Assembly (NCBI GenBank): GCA_027186245.1
Contig: CP114489.1
Coordinates: forward strand, 4,657,501 to 4,721,500
From: Coriaria nepalensis
Lineage: Eukaryota > Streptophyta > Magnoliopsida > Cucurbitales > Coriariaceae
Length of the DNA: 64,000 nt
Direction of reading: 5' to 3'
The translations under genes and the position numbers were made by a program. The notes below the pieces were generated by a model. That model saw nothing but the letters and a program-made list of their open reading frames with translations, made no database searches and was not told the DNA's origin. Positions 33,685-45,300 of the stretch are shown one piece after another; the first letter of the stretch is position 1; every line of letters begins with the position of its first letter.

Positions 33685-35540
33685 ATCTCCCACTTGCATT
33701 AAAGCTAATCATTTCTGAATATAATTACCATCTGCCAAGATGGTAATCGAACTTTTGTTGCAAACGCGCCGTTGTGAATGGATCTGCTATGTTGTCATAT
33801 GTGTTGACACTTTCTATGTTGACGTCCCCTTTTCCAACTGTCTGTCGGATGATGTGATAACATCAAAGCACATGTTTGGATTTTTTATGAGATCTCGGTT
33901 CCTTTGCTTGTACTATATTACTGTTGTTATCACAGTAGACTACTACGTGATCAACGATGCTAGGAACCATACTAAGTTCTGATATGAAAATTTTCATCCA
34001 AACTATCTCTATTGCTGCTTCTGAAACTGCACTGTATTCAGATTCAGTGGTTGAATCCACAATTATTTTCTGTTTGAAACTCTTCCAACTGACCGCTCCA
34101 CCATTTAGTGTGAAGATGAATCCTAAAATTGATTTACTATCATCAACATCTGACTGGAACTAGAGTTTGTGAAACCTTAAATTTTCAAGTTAGAACCTCC
34201 CTAAACCAAGAACATTTGACTTAAGAATACTCTTGACAACAATCCAATAATTTTGACCCGGATTGTCTTAGAACTTGCTCGTAATACTTAGAGTATACAC
34301 AACATCCAGTCTCATATATAACATAACATATATGATGGATCCTATTCCTAAAGTTGAAGGGATTCCACTCATCTCATCCCTCTCTAATTGTGTCTTGGGA
34401 GATATATTATTGGAGAGGTAAATTCTATGACTAATTGATAAGAGCCATCTTTGGGAATTATCTATGCTAAACCTTTTTAGCACTTTATCTATATATTTTG
34501 AATGGGTTAAGCCTAGCAACTTTCTATATCTATCTTTTTAGATCTTTACTCCTACAATGTAGGCTGCTGCTTCACCCAAATCTTTCATAGAGAAGTTTTT
34601 TGATAGCCATAACTTGATAGATTATAAATATACCTACATCATTCTCAATGAGTAGTATGTCATCTATGTATAGAATTATGAAAACAACAGAGCTCCCACT
34701 AATTTTCTTATACACACAAAAGTCATCTTCATTTTCAATGAAGTTAAATGATTTGATCATTTTTTCAAAATAAATGTTCCAACTCTAAGATGTTTGTTTA
34801 AGGTAGTACATGGATCTTTGTAGCTTACTCAACTTCTTTATGTTTTTATGGTTTGTGAAACCCTCAAGTTGTATCATATACACATTCCCCTTGAGGTAGC
34901 CATTTAGTAATGCTATTTTCACGTCTATTTTTTGGATCTCATAATCATAGTATATTGCAATGACAAGCAATATCCGAATGAATTTAGGTATTTCAACATG
35001 GAAGAAGGTTTCATCAAAATCAATCATTCTCTTTATCTATAACTTTTTGCAACTTATCTTGCCTTATTAGTTTCAAACCTTCTATTTGCTCCAGTTTTCT
35101 TCTCGCACACTCTTTTGCAGCTTATAAAAACGATTCCTTCATGTGCATCCACATGTCTCATACTTAGTTGCCATATATAGAATCAATCTCGGATCTCATA
35201 GCCTCTGGCCATCTCTCGGAATCAGAGCTACTAATAGCTTCAGAATAAGTTGTAGGATCATCTTCTATGATCGGCTCATTAATCAAATTTTCTATAAGAA
35301 ATTTATAATGCTCTGGTCTACTAGGTATTCTACTGGATCTACAAACCTTTCTTGTGTATTCTGAAGCAGAATCCTCTTTTGGAGGTACCTCAACCGAAAG
35401 TTGTAGGGTAATAGGATAATCGATCCAAACGTTATTTGTGTATCATGCACTTAATCAAGTTGAATCTTGCTCCCACTATTCCTTGCGAAAAGGATTTCAT
35501 TCTCTATAAAGACGACATGTTTGACAACAAACACATTCCT
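33685..35540 (-). mobile_element. Ty1/copia pol fragment (RT and RNase H), decayed
   Basis: From right to left on the minus strand, the end of integrase gives way to reverse transcriptase with KIDVKIALLNGYLKGNVYM (34785-35027). Then come CVYKKISGSSVVF with YIDDILL (34572-34760), the IDKVLKRF...SHRIYLS part (34268-34519) and RNase H with DSTTESEYSAVSEAA and YCDNN (33863-34060), then the polypurine tract. The catalytic YIDD is intact but the frame is cut repeatedly. gag, protease and 5' LTR are missing; a foldback element abuts the truncated end. Confidence 0.85.
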
Positions 35541-35543
35541 TTC

Positions 35544-36274
35544 AGATGACCAGTGCTAACATGAAATTTTTTTAATACGTTAGCACGTATCAAATTGTGA
35601 CAAAGTGAAATCTATAATTTTAATAATGCAAGGTCAATAATAAAAAAAAAGTTACAAATTTGACTTGAATTAATTATTTTCCTTACAATTTTATATCAAA
35701 TATTTTTATAATTTCTATTTTCTACCTTTACTTTGTTTTCTTCTCCGTTTTACCCAAACACAAATATAAGTTCAAACCTTTATTAATGGAGGTCTGAACT
35801 CGACCTTCATTGATGGAAGTGTAGAGCTCAAATCGAGCTTGACCTCCATCAATGAGGTCTTGACCTTTATGGCGGTCGAGCTAGATTTGATCTTACCTCC
35901 TTGATAGAGGTCACGAGGTCATACCTCGATTAATGGAGGTCGCAAGCTCACACCTCGATTAATGGAGGTTGCGAGCCCGGGTCTGAGCTTTAGACCTCCA
36001 TTAACAGGGGGTTGAGCTCAAAGCTCTATTAATGGAGGTTTGAGCTCATATATATGTTTGGGTGAAAATGGGAAAATATAAGTAAAGTAAGGGTAAAAAT
36101 AGAAATTGTAAAAATATTTAGAATAAAATTATAAATAAAAGAATTAATTTAGGCAAAATTTGTAATTTTTATTTTTATTATTGACATGATATTATTAAAA
36201 GAACAAATTCACAGGTGTTGTAATTTGATACGTGCTGATGCAGTAAGATTTCTCCATATCAGCACCAGTCATCT
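35544..36274. mobile_element. 731-bp foldback/MITE with internal minisatellite
   Basis: The ends are inverted repeats: AGATGACCAGTGCT at the left and, in reverse complement, AGATGACTGGTGCT at the right. Pairing continues inward for over 200 bases (for example CAGCACGTATCAAATT, TTACCCAAACA/TTCACCCAAACA). The central 35780-36050 is a tandem of about 27-30-bp units containing ATTAATGGAGGT and GAGCTC words in both orientations. The whole could fold into one long hairpin. No transposase. Confidence 0.8.
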
Positions 36275-38261
36275 AAAAGATAATTTGAAGGATTAAAAAG
36301 TTCAATTTAAACCACAAAAGGACAAACAGTTGACTGGAGCTCGTGAGTTCAAATCATTCTCTTGTCATTTCTTACTTTTTATTTATTTATTTTTTGTTTA
36401 ATCCAATTCCTCTTCTATTTTCTAAATTTATTTAAATTAATATATTTTAAAACTGGTAAAATTCTCAAAAAATAATTTTCTCAATAAGAAATTATAAATG
36501 ACAAAAATAAAAAATTATAAGAAATATATATATTTCACCTGCATTAAACAACCCTTTTGACTTTGTTGGTATGCCCGTACCGACCCATACCTTCCCAAGG
36601 GCCAAAAATCATGGCCTAGTATGAGCAGGACCCCATGTCAGTTTTGAGCACAGACCGTTCCTATCTGACCCATTTTGCCACCCTCCAACTTGGGTCATCT
36701 ATTTTACTTAAGCATTATTATACGATTTCGATTATGAATTATAGATCTAAGAAATACTCTAGAAAAGTCCCTATAAATATCTCATAAAAAAATCTTAGAT
36801 ATTAATGTCTACAAAACATCTTATGTCAGAAATTGTAGCTAGTGGATAAAAATAATCATAGGCATTTATTGAGGAGATCGAGAAAGAGTAAGCCGGTGTC
36901 TTGTTCGAGAGTGTAGTAACTAGTAATTTATTTCAAAGTAAGTTTTATTATATATATATATTTAATGAATTTTTTAATTTATTTAAAATTATCTGTTTAA
37001 CTTTGCGTAGAGGAGGGATGAGAAAGGAACATGCCCCAAATTGCGCAAACGTGAAATTCTGAAGAAGAACGTGAGGATCAGTTTCCCATGAACGTCAAAA
37101 TACGTGGAGCAATTAAAAATTTAAACACATGGTCGGCTCAAATGTAGTTCTAGTGCTTTTCTATACCAAAGTCATTGTACTTATTAGTCATTACTGCCAC
37201 TGCGTACGTCTGCTCCAATCCTTTTGTTTGGTCGGGGAATTATAGCTAACTGTTGGACTTTGGTTTAGACATTCGGCCACCGTCAGCTTAAATGAATCCT
37301 AAAATCAAACCTAAGTCAGCAAATCCAAAACAAATCTGTGTTCTTATAATATTGTACCATCTTTCATCCTTGTAATATTATTCCAAGTTCAATAGGATGT
37401 AATGAAACTTCGATCTCGCTTTTTAGTTGGAGAGTTGTGTTGAATCAATAATTAAGAGAACAAGGGAAGGCAATCCAAGGATCTGGTCAAGTGATGACTA
37501 GTTTGATTAGTTCATAATCTACATGAAAGTGGCTCCGTCTGTTAAGTATCCTTACTCCCAGTCAATCTTGATGGCTAGGCAATGGGTAGACCGTAGACTA
37601 GCTTTGTATTATCCCGTATTCAAACTCTATAAAACATTGGCTTAATAGTGCGTCCAAAACATACGTTAAGAATCTCCTTCACGTGCAAGTAACAAATTGG
37701 GATTCTATAGTTTGAATTGAAGAGTTGATTGTCTTATATGATGTCAAGTCACTTTTGTCTCAAAAACTTGCACGGTTGTGTCAACAATATATGATATGCA
37801 TACCAACAAATCAATGCTTAATTACAATCAATACTAGCATATGTCGCAAAGAGTTTTATCTACTTTTTCAATTTAGAGTATAAAATGACCAAAAATAAAT
37901 TAAGGCCAATTAGGAATTAGGAAATGTAAATAACCTCACCGAGCAAGTCCTACTGAGGTTAGCTGTCGGGAAATGGAGCAGGCGTTAGTAGTTTGAGCCA
38001 CAATCATCAGGTGATCAGTACAACATGCCATTAGGAAGATGGAGTTTGACTTGTTCACCCGGGATCGGGCTTAGCCGAGGCTAGCTAAGATTAGGATCAA
38101 TCTTTCGGCATTGTATTGAATCCACTGGCCAGGATTGACAAGGTCGAGTCTGAGCTCCTAACTCAGGCTTGGGTCATGCACAACCTACCTTTATCCTTAT
38201 CAGAGGGATCCAAAGAGGTATCAGCGGTTGCCGGCATGTTGGTGACAGACGGTACTTCAGG
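36275..38261. other. unassigned repeat-like DNA
   Basis: No gene family was recognised. Positions 37950-38260 are GC-richer than the surroundings and contain a 61-codon frame without known motifs. They may be remnants of an older element that hosted the copia insertion that follows. Confidence 0.35.
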
Positions 38262-38869
38262 ACCACCACCCTATGTCCTTTGGGTGAAGCCTAATCTTTA
38301 GCCCATATCTTTTTTAGACATGCTAAGCCGAAGTATAGGCTGGGCCAAATGTGAACCAGCCCACTTCTCTGCTGAAGCCCAAATGCACACTTATCTATCT
38401 CATTTGGGGTTGATTTATTTCAAATGATTTCGGAGAGCACCATGATTCTTCCTCTTTGATTTTCTTGGGTTTGTTGAGTTCTTGCTTGTTTGTTCTGATC
38501 GTGATCTTTTGAGTGTTTTCTTGGTGATCTATGTGATCTATGAAGTCCTTATCTACTAGAGAATCTTTGTAGTGTTTCTCAGAGAAATCTGATAGATCTA
38601 AATCTTCTTGCTACTCGTGTTGGCATGCTTAATTCATCTGTATAATCTATAATCGAGCTCAATCTCAAGTGGAGTGAGTATATCCATTTTGTTAGAGCTC
38701 AATGTGGAGTACTTTTTAAGGTGAATCACGATAAAAATTGGTTGTGTCATTTCTTTCCCTCTCTTCCACTATTTTATCATCATTTTTGTATGAAACTGAA
38801 ATGAAGAAGAAATATGCATGTTCTATAAAGAAGTAGAAATATAGGATAAATTGGTATAAAGTTACGACA
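38262..38869 (+). repeat. 5' LTR of copia element
   Basis: Aligns over its length with 43422-44034 (shared words CATGATTCTTCCTCT, TTGCTTGTTTGTTCTGATC, GAAGAAATATGCAT). The first 9 or so bases of the usual TGTTATGG start are not recognisable. The end TTACGACA is followed by one base and a primer-binding-site-like TGGTATCATAG at 38871, a degenerate match to the initiator tRNA-Met type. Confidence 0.85.
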
Positions 38870-41800
38870 GTGGTATCATAGATGTGTTCTTTGCAATTTA
38901 ATATGTTTCTTAGTTTGTTTCTTGTTCTGAATATGAGAGATCTGATGTTTTTATCTTGAGTTTTTCTAAAATCTTGAAATCTAGGATTTGCAACCTAAGT
39001 TCGCATAATTCTTGACGAGTCTATGATTTCTAAATTTTTTTGTATATATGTGAATTAAATGCATATGTAAATTCTATGACCTAGTCTGTGAATATAATCT
39101 GCATCATAATTGGTATGTGTTATCTAGGGTTTTTGAAATCTATATATTGAATGATAATATCTACTTGTTCTGTTGATTGCTAAAATTATTTGAAAAAGAT
39201 TGTTGTTGTATATACTCAATTGTTCATCCAATAAATTTCTTTATTTGAATATGTATATCTAGTATACGTTTATTCTTTGTGCTGTGCTATTTCTTTTTGT
39301 TGTGTGTTTGATAAAACAAAAGAGGAAGGATGGCAACAACTAGTCTCGAAATCCCCATTTTTTAATGGTAAATTTGATTTTAGGACATGGAAATCCCACA
39401 ATAAAATGCTAGAGGCACTTAAGCCGATGATAAGAAGTGAAAAGTTGCTCCCCTTGCAAAAAGGGAAGAAATTAATCAAGAAATGTATGATCTTCTCATT
39501 TTAAACGTGGGTGATAATGTACTTGGAAATGTTGACGGTTCAAAGACACCTCTCTTTGTAGGGTAAATTTAATTCTCTTTATGTTGTTCAAACTGCAAAG
39601 AATTTAGCCCATTTGAAAGAGTCATTTTTTTTTATTGGAAAATGGAGAGTTCTAAAGTTATTGATAAAAACTTAGATGATTTTAACCCTAAAAGGCACTA
39701 TCATGCAATAGATAATGCATCACAAGCTATGATTCTTATGCAATCTTTACATGATGAGTATATTGTTGTTAGGAATGCCTTGAAATATAGTGGAACTGTT
39801 CCCACTATTAATTTTATTACTATCGGAATTAAGTCAAGGGAGTTAGAACTTAATATTGCAAAAAGATCTAACAATAATTCGTTTATTAAGACTAAATTAG
39901 AAATGAGTGAGAGTTCTAGTTCTAAACCTATTAAGAAGAAATTTAACAGTAAGGAAAAGGGTAAGGATGAAACTAGAAAATGTTATTTCTGTAATAAACT
40001 ATGACACTTGAAAAAGAATTGTTATGTTTTTAAGAAACAAGTGAATGCTAATACTCTGAACATGGAAATGTTGTTCTTGGTGATTATGGTGCTTACTTAT
40101 TTTTATGAAGTATTGAATGTGTCTAAATGCATATCAATAAATGAGTGGATATTAGACTCAGATTATACATTTCACATGAGTCCTAATAAAGAGTGGTTTC
40201 ATGATTTTATAGAATTAAATGAGAGGACTCTTACATGAGATATAATCACATGTATGAAGTGCAAGGCATAGGAAGTGTTACCTTAAAATTAGATTATGGA
40301 AATCTGATTAAATTGACTAAAGTAAGATTCATTCATGAGTTAAAAAGAAATCTGATTTCTTTAGACACCTTGATGAAATAAGATGTTCTTATATTGCTAA
40401 AAAATGGTTCAATGACTATTTATAACAATCAAAAATCTGTGTTAAAAGGTCTAAAAAAGAACAATATGTATGTCTTGTGTGGATACTATTATGCTGGTAA
40501 TTCATATATTGTACTTGTATCTTATAAGGCTGATAATCTAATACTACACTTGTGAATAGCATAATTGTTGTAGCATATTCTATCTTTGTGACTTGAAAAA
40601 CTGATAAGAACAATTTGTGGCACTTGAGGCTCGGCCACATTAGCCAAAAAAATATTTCAACTATGCATGAAGAAGGGTTTGTTGGGTAAGTCTCCTCTTC
40701 CTTCTACTATTTTTTGTGAAACTTGTGTTCTTAGTAAACAACATAGAAATAGTTTTCATAAGGGTATTCATCTATATAAGTCTATTCTTGAATATATTCA
40801 TGCAAATTTGTGGGGTCCAAAAAGAGGAGTGCCACGTGATAAAAACATATTTTTCTTATCAATAATTAATGATGATTATAGCAGGAAAGTATGAGTGTAT
40901 CTATTAAAATCCAAGGATGAAGCAATATCTAAGTTTAAAATATGGAAAAAGTTAGAAGACAACCAAGTGAATAAAAAAGTTAAAACACTTAGGACAAATA
41001 ATGAATTAGAATTATGTAATCAAAGTTTTAATGAATTATGTAATCAACATGGCATTTTGAGATATACTGTTGTTAGGATATCCCAACAAAATGAAGTGGC
41101 TGAGAGAATGAATAGATCTCTATTGGAAAAGGGTTAGGTGTTTAATGTTGACTTCTAGTTTGCCAAAACCTTTTGGGCGAGGCACTTGAAATTGCCACCT
41201 ATTTGATTAACATCAGTCTTTCTACTGTGTTAAACTTTAAATGTCCTGAATAAATATGGAATAATAAGAAACATAATTTATGTCGTTTAAGAGTATTTGG
41301 ATGTGTTGCATACATGCATACTAGTGATAGTAAATTGGATCATAGGTCACATAAATTTGTATTTTTAGGATATTAATCTAGCACAAATTGTTATAGACTT
41401 TGGAATAATCAACTTGCTAATGTAAATATATCAATCAATAAGAATGTTATTTTTAATGAAACCGATTTTCCTTATAAGACTAACACTGTCGATGCAAGTA
41501 CTTTAAATACTTGCGATCATCCGTGTATTTTAATTGAGGTAGAGGCTACCACTACAGATGTAAATGGATAGCAATTGGAGGGCCACAATCTCAATGATCA
41601 GGATTCAAATGATGAAATGCAAAGAACTTTTGATAAACATGATCAAGAAAACAAATACTACATAGGTTCTTGATGAATCTCAACATGATCAGTTGGCTGA
41701 TTATCAGCTTACTAGAGATAGAGGAAAAAGGCAGGTAAAACCTAATTCCAAATATTTTCATGTTGATTTGATTTTCATTACCCTTATTACGAGCCATGAG

Positions 41801-43421
41801 GTTTAATGTTCTGAACCTATAAATTATGAAAGAGGAAACGGATTCTTTGGAGGTAAATATAACTTGGAAACTGGTTCTTAAACTAGAAAAGCAAAAGTTA
41901 ATAGACTATAAATGGATATTCATGGCAAAAGAAGGTACGTCTTCTATTTCTCCTAAATATAAAACATGTTTAGTAGCTAAGGGATTTAGTCAAAAGGAAG
42001 AAGTAGATTTTAACAAGATTTTCTCTCTAGTAGTTAAATTTAAAACCATTAGAGTAATTCTAGCTATTTATGCTTTCTATGAGTAATAAATTGCAAAAAT
42101 AGATATTAAGATAGCCTTTTTGCATAGAGAGTTAGAAGAAACTATTTACATGAATCAACATATATGTTTTATTAATAAGAATAAGCTTTAACCATGTATG
42201 TTTGCTTCAAAGATTTTTATATGGCTTGAAACAATCACCCAGACAATGGTACAAAAAGTTTGATACTTTTATTATGAGTATAGGATTTATAAGATGTAAA
42301 TATGATACATGCTTTTATTTTTCTTCAAATAAGCATAATGATGTGTATTTGTTGTTATATATTTATGATATGCTTCTTATGAGTAAGTCTAAAGATAAAA
42401 TTAAGGAATTAAAGTCTAAACTTAATTCTGAAATTGAAATGAAAGACTTTAGGGGAATCTAGGAAAATATTAGGCATGGAAATCGTAAGAGGTAGAAAAA
42501 TCAAATTTCTTAAATTGAATGAAAAATCCTATCTGTCTGAGGTTGCTGTTAAATTTGGTATGTCAAATTGTAAACCAGTAAATACTCCATTGGCTAATCG
42601 TTTTATTCTTAGTAAGGAATAAAAACCTAGAACTGAAGCAGAAAGATAAAAAATGGAACATATTGTTTATGCTAACATCATTAGTTCTGTAATGTTTATC
42701 ATGATAAGTACTAAACATGATCTTGCTTTTGCTATATCATTGTTGAGTAGATATATGTCTAATTTCGTTATTGATCATTAGAATGTATTAAAATGGATGT
42801 TAAGATATGTTTGTACTTCTTCTTATATTAGTTTATATTTTAACAAATTGACTAATAAACTTGATCTAGTTGGGTTTGTAAATTCAGATTTTGTAAGAGA
42901 CATGGATTTAAGGAAGTCCACCACTTCCTACTAGTTCTTACTGGGTGGTAACTATATCAGTTAGAAGACATAATTGCAACCTCTGGCTGCTTTACCTTCT
43001 ATAACGATTGACTATGTTGCTATGAATGAGGCTATAAAGGAGGGTATATGGCTTTATGGCTTGCTCATGGAACTTGAATTTTTGAAAGGAGAGAATTGCA
43101 CTATCTATTCAAAGAGTCAAACTACAATTCATCTAAATAAAAATTCAGTTGATCATGAGAGAACCAAGTACATTAATGTTAAATATCACTTTGTGAGGGA
43201 TCAGGTTTCTTCGGATTTAGTGCATCTATCCAGGATACCTATCGAAGAAAATCCGACTGACATGAGAAGCAAGGTTGTTGCTATGGCAAAATTTAAGCAC
43301 TACTTAAATTTGTTACATCTTGAGTAGCACATATCCAAGCTATGAAGACCAAAGGGAGGTTCAGTTCACTAAGAGAAGGAGATGGTTTTGGCTGCAGGTG
43401 ATTGATCTTCAAAGTAGAGAA
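38870..43421 (+). mobile_element. Ty1/copia internal region (gag-PR-IN-RT-RH), inactivated
   Basis: Domains follow copia order. gag starts with an ATG at 39330 but shifts frame within 12 codons, resuming FFNGKFDFRTWKSH. The zinc knuckle KCYFCNKL-stop-HLKKNC at about 39975-40020 has TGA in place of one codon. Protease has LDSDYTFHMSPN with DSD where DSG is expected (40150). Integrase has a HLRLGH-like zinc part (40620) and a core through SRKV to QNEVAERMNRSLLEKG (40667-41137). RT begins near 41826 (DYKWIFMAKEG) and continues FLYGLKQSPRQWYKKF, with a YIYDMLL box in place of Y-V-D-D (42360). RNase H ends at 43327. Many stops and frameshifts make it dead. LTR mismatch is substantial, so it is old. 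Confidence 0.9.
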
Positions 43422-44034
43422 TGTTATGGTAGGTCTTTTGGGTGAAACCTAATCTTTAGACCATATCTATTTTAGATATGCTGAGCCAGAGTATGGGCTT
43501 AGCTAAATGTGAACCGGCCCACTTCTTTGTTGAAGTCCAAATGCCCAATCTATCCTAATTCACTTAGGGTTGATTTACTTCGTATGGTTATGGAGAGCGC
43601 CATGATTCTTCCTCTCTGGTTTTCTAGAGTTTGATGAGTTATTGCTTGTTTGTTCTGATCATGATCTTCTGAGTGATTTCTTGGTGATCTGTGTGATCGA
43701 TGAAATCCTTTTCTCTAAGAGAATCTTTGTAGTATTTCTCTGAGAAATCCAATTGATCTAGATCTTCTTGCTGTTTGTGTTTGCGTGCATGTTCATATGT
43801 ATAATATGTAATTGAACTCAATCTCAGGTGGAGTGAGCATATCCACTTTGTTGGAGGTCAAGTGGAGTGAGCATAGCCTTTTTATGGCGACCACGGTAAA
43901 AATTGGCCATGTCATTTCTTTCCCTCTCTGTCATTATTTAATCATTATTTTTGTATGAAACTAAAATGAAGAAGAAATATGCATCTTCTATAAGGAAGTA
44001 GAAATATAGGATGAATTGGTATAAAGTTACAACA
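43422..44034 (+). repeat. 3' LTR of copia element
   Basis: 613 bp, starting TGTTATGG after a weak purine stretch (AAAGTAGAGA) and ending TTACAACA. Direct-repeat partner of 38262-38869. Confidence 0.87.
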
Positions 44035-44734
44035 ATCATCAGAGTACATTATTGAGAACAAGGTATTAGGTGGGAAGATGTCAAGCACCATTAGAGCTAT
44101 AAATACCTCCACCATTTATGAAGGGTGATTAGTTAGTGCTCAATAGTTTGATCCTTTTAGGCTTGAACTGTTACGGTTTGCATTTTTGATTTTTGATACC
44201 TCTGTTTCGTTTTTTCATTTTTGATAGAATGAAAATCTACTTTTGGAATTTCCATGATTAAATCAAAGAGTTCCAACCAATAATTAGCATAAAATTCAAA
44301 AGCAATGTTGGCAAGACAAATAAAAGGCAATCGATGCTATTTGTTAATTTGATGGGCCTTTCACGTCAGTGTTTTTCAGAATCAATACATGCATCTAAAA
44401 CAAGCTCAATAATATAAAGCGAAACGAACAAATAATAAGCAAATAACTACAATTTCACATCTACAAAGAATAATATATATTGGTCGATCCGAATCTTGAA
44501 GTGACATAATTAATCCCAGAAAGAAAAAGAGAGAAAATCATTCAAAAGGGGTTAGAATTACAATATAACCCAAACTATAAGTAACTATATATCTCTCTCT
44601 GTTCTGTACACTTATAAATTTAATATTACCCCAGCACTTTGTGGAACAAAATCTATATAAGAACAAAAGAATCGTAGAATTTTCCAGAAAATCTAGTGAG
44701 AGGGACTAATGAATTTGAAGTAAGAGGTAACTAG
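44035..44734. other. intergenic DNA after the copia element
   Basis: 44035-44200 (GAGCTATAAATACCTCCACC and following) looks like an LTR promoter of an older element. The rest is AT-rich 3' flank of the peptide gene. Confidence 0.35.
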
Positions 44735-45022
44735 CTAGTGGCCTACTCCAGGGCTGGGAACGGAGCGTAGAAGCCGATCGGTGCTTATGAGCTGCCGTCC
44801 GACGAGCTTTTCATCGACGATCATGGCGTGTCCTTTCTTGCTTGGACTAGAAGAAGCCACTGTCCCTTTTGGCAGAGCCGTGAAAATTAGAGTTTGTGTC
44901 AATTCTTTAGGGACGCCTCGCTTCTTCGTCGCTGATTCCAACAGCATTCTTCCCTCAAAACTCGGCATAATTGAGGCCAAAACAAGGAACAAAATGAGAG
45001 CCCAGATGCCTATACGAGCCAT
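44735..45022 (-). CDS. PIP/PIPL-like secreted peptide precursor
   Basis: A 95-residue single-exon precursor. Residues 1-24 are a signal peptide (IGIWALILFLVLASIMPSFEG). A variable basic propart follows, and the C-terminus ends exactly at SVPSPGVGH (87-95). That fits the SGPSxxGxGH core that ends PAMP-induced secreted peptides and PIP-like peptides, related to IDA and CEP peptides, with a processed, proline-modified mature peptide (family knowledge). A second, weaker core-like word SSSPSKKGH sits at 57-65, and some PIPs carry two cores. These peptides are perceived by receptor kinases such as RLK7 and modulate immunity and growth; this copy's role is inference. The minus-strand leader carries a CT repeat, and a TATA-like box lies about 120 bases upstream of the ATG. 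Confidence 0.8.
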   Translation of the reverse strand: MARIGIWALILFLVLASIMPSFEGRMLLESATKKRGVPKELTQTLIFTALPKGTVASSSPSKKGHAMIVDEKLVGRQLISTDRLLRSVPSPGVGH

Positions 45023-45044
45023 ACAACTGGTTTACAAAATAATG

Positions 45045-45045
45045 C

Positions 45046-45088
<43 letters not shown>

Positions 45089-45089
45089 T
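45045..45089. repeat. (GA)n microsatellite in the peptide gene leader
   Basis: About 20 GA units with one AA interruption on plus, read as CT in the peptide mRNA leader. It lies 22 bases upstream of the ATG. Confidence 0.9.
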
Positions 45090-45140
45090 TATGAGTAGCA
45101 GTTGTAGTATGAATTAAAGAAAAGGTAAAAGAGTTAGGAT

Positions 45141-45152
45141 TGGTATATATAG
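45141..45152 (-). promoter_or_regulatory. TATA-like box of the peptide gene
   Basis: The minus strand reads CTATATATACC, about 120 bases upstream of the ATG at 45022. That predicts a transcription start near 45115 and a short leader containing the CT repeat. Position and sequence are canonical for plant promoters; no start-site data exist. Confidence 0.55.
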
Positions 45153-45267
45153 AGGAGGATTCATGTATCGTCTCCGCGTTACTGACTAAAAAGGTGCTTG
45201 GGGATCAAGTTATATTTTGGAGATTGCAAATTGAAAAGGTCAAGATCAATTTGAAAAAGTATTAAAC

Positions 45268-45300
45268 AGAGAGAGAGAGAGAGAGAGGGGGGGAGAGAGA
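45268..45300. repeat. (GA)n microsatellite
   Basis: A second GA array about 180 bases further upstream, ending in GGGGGGG then GAGAGAGA. Confidence 0.85.

Noticed and set aside
36330..36362. tRNA-like B-box word (GTGAGTTCAAATC) possibly marking a tRNA gene or SINE
   Set aside because: No A box, acceptor stem or poly-A tail at a suitable distance could be found.
37996..38035. Similarity to 44032-44085 as a long target-site duplication of the copia element
   Set aside because: Only scattered words match (CAATCATCAG, GAAGATG) and the first lies over 200 bases from the LTR, so it is not a TSD.
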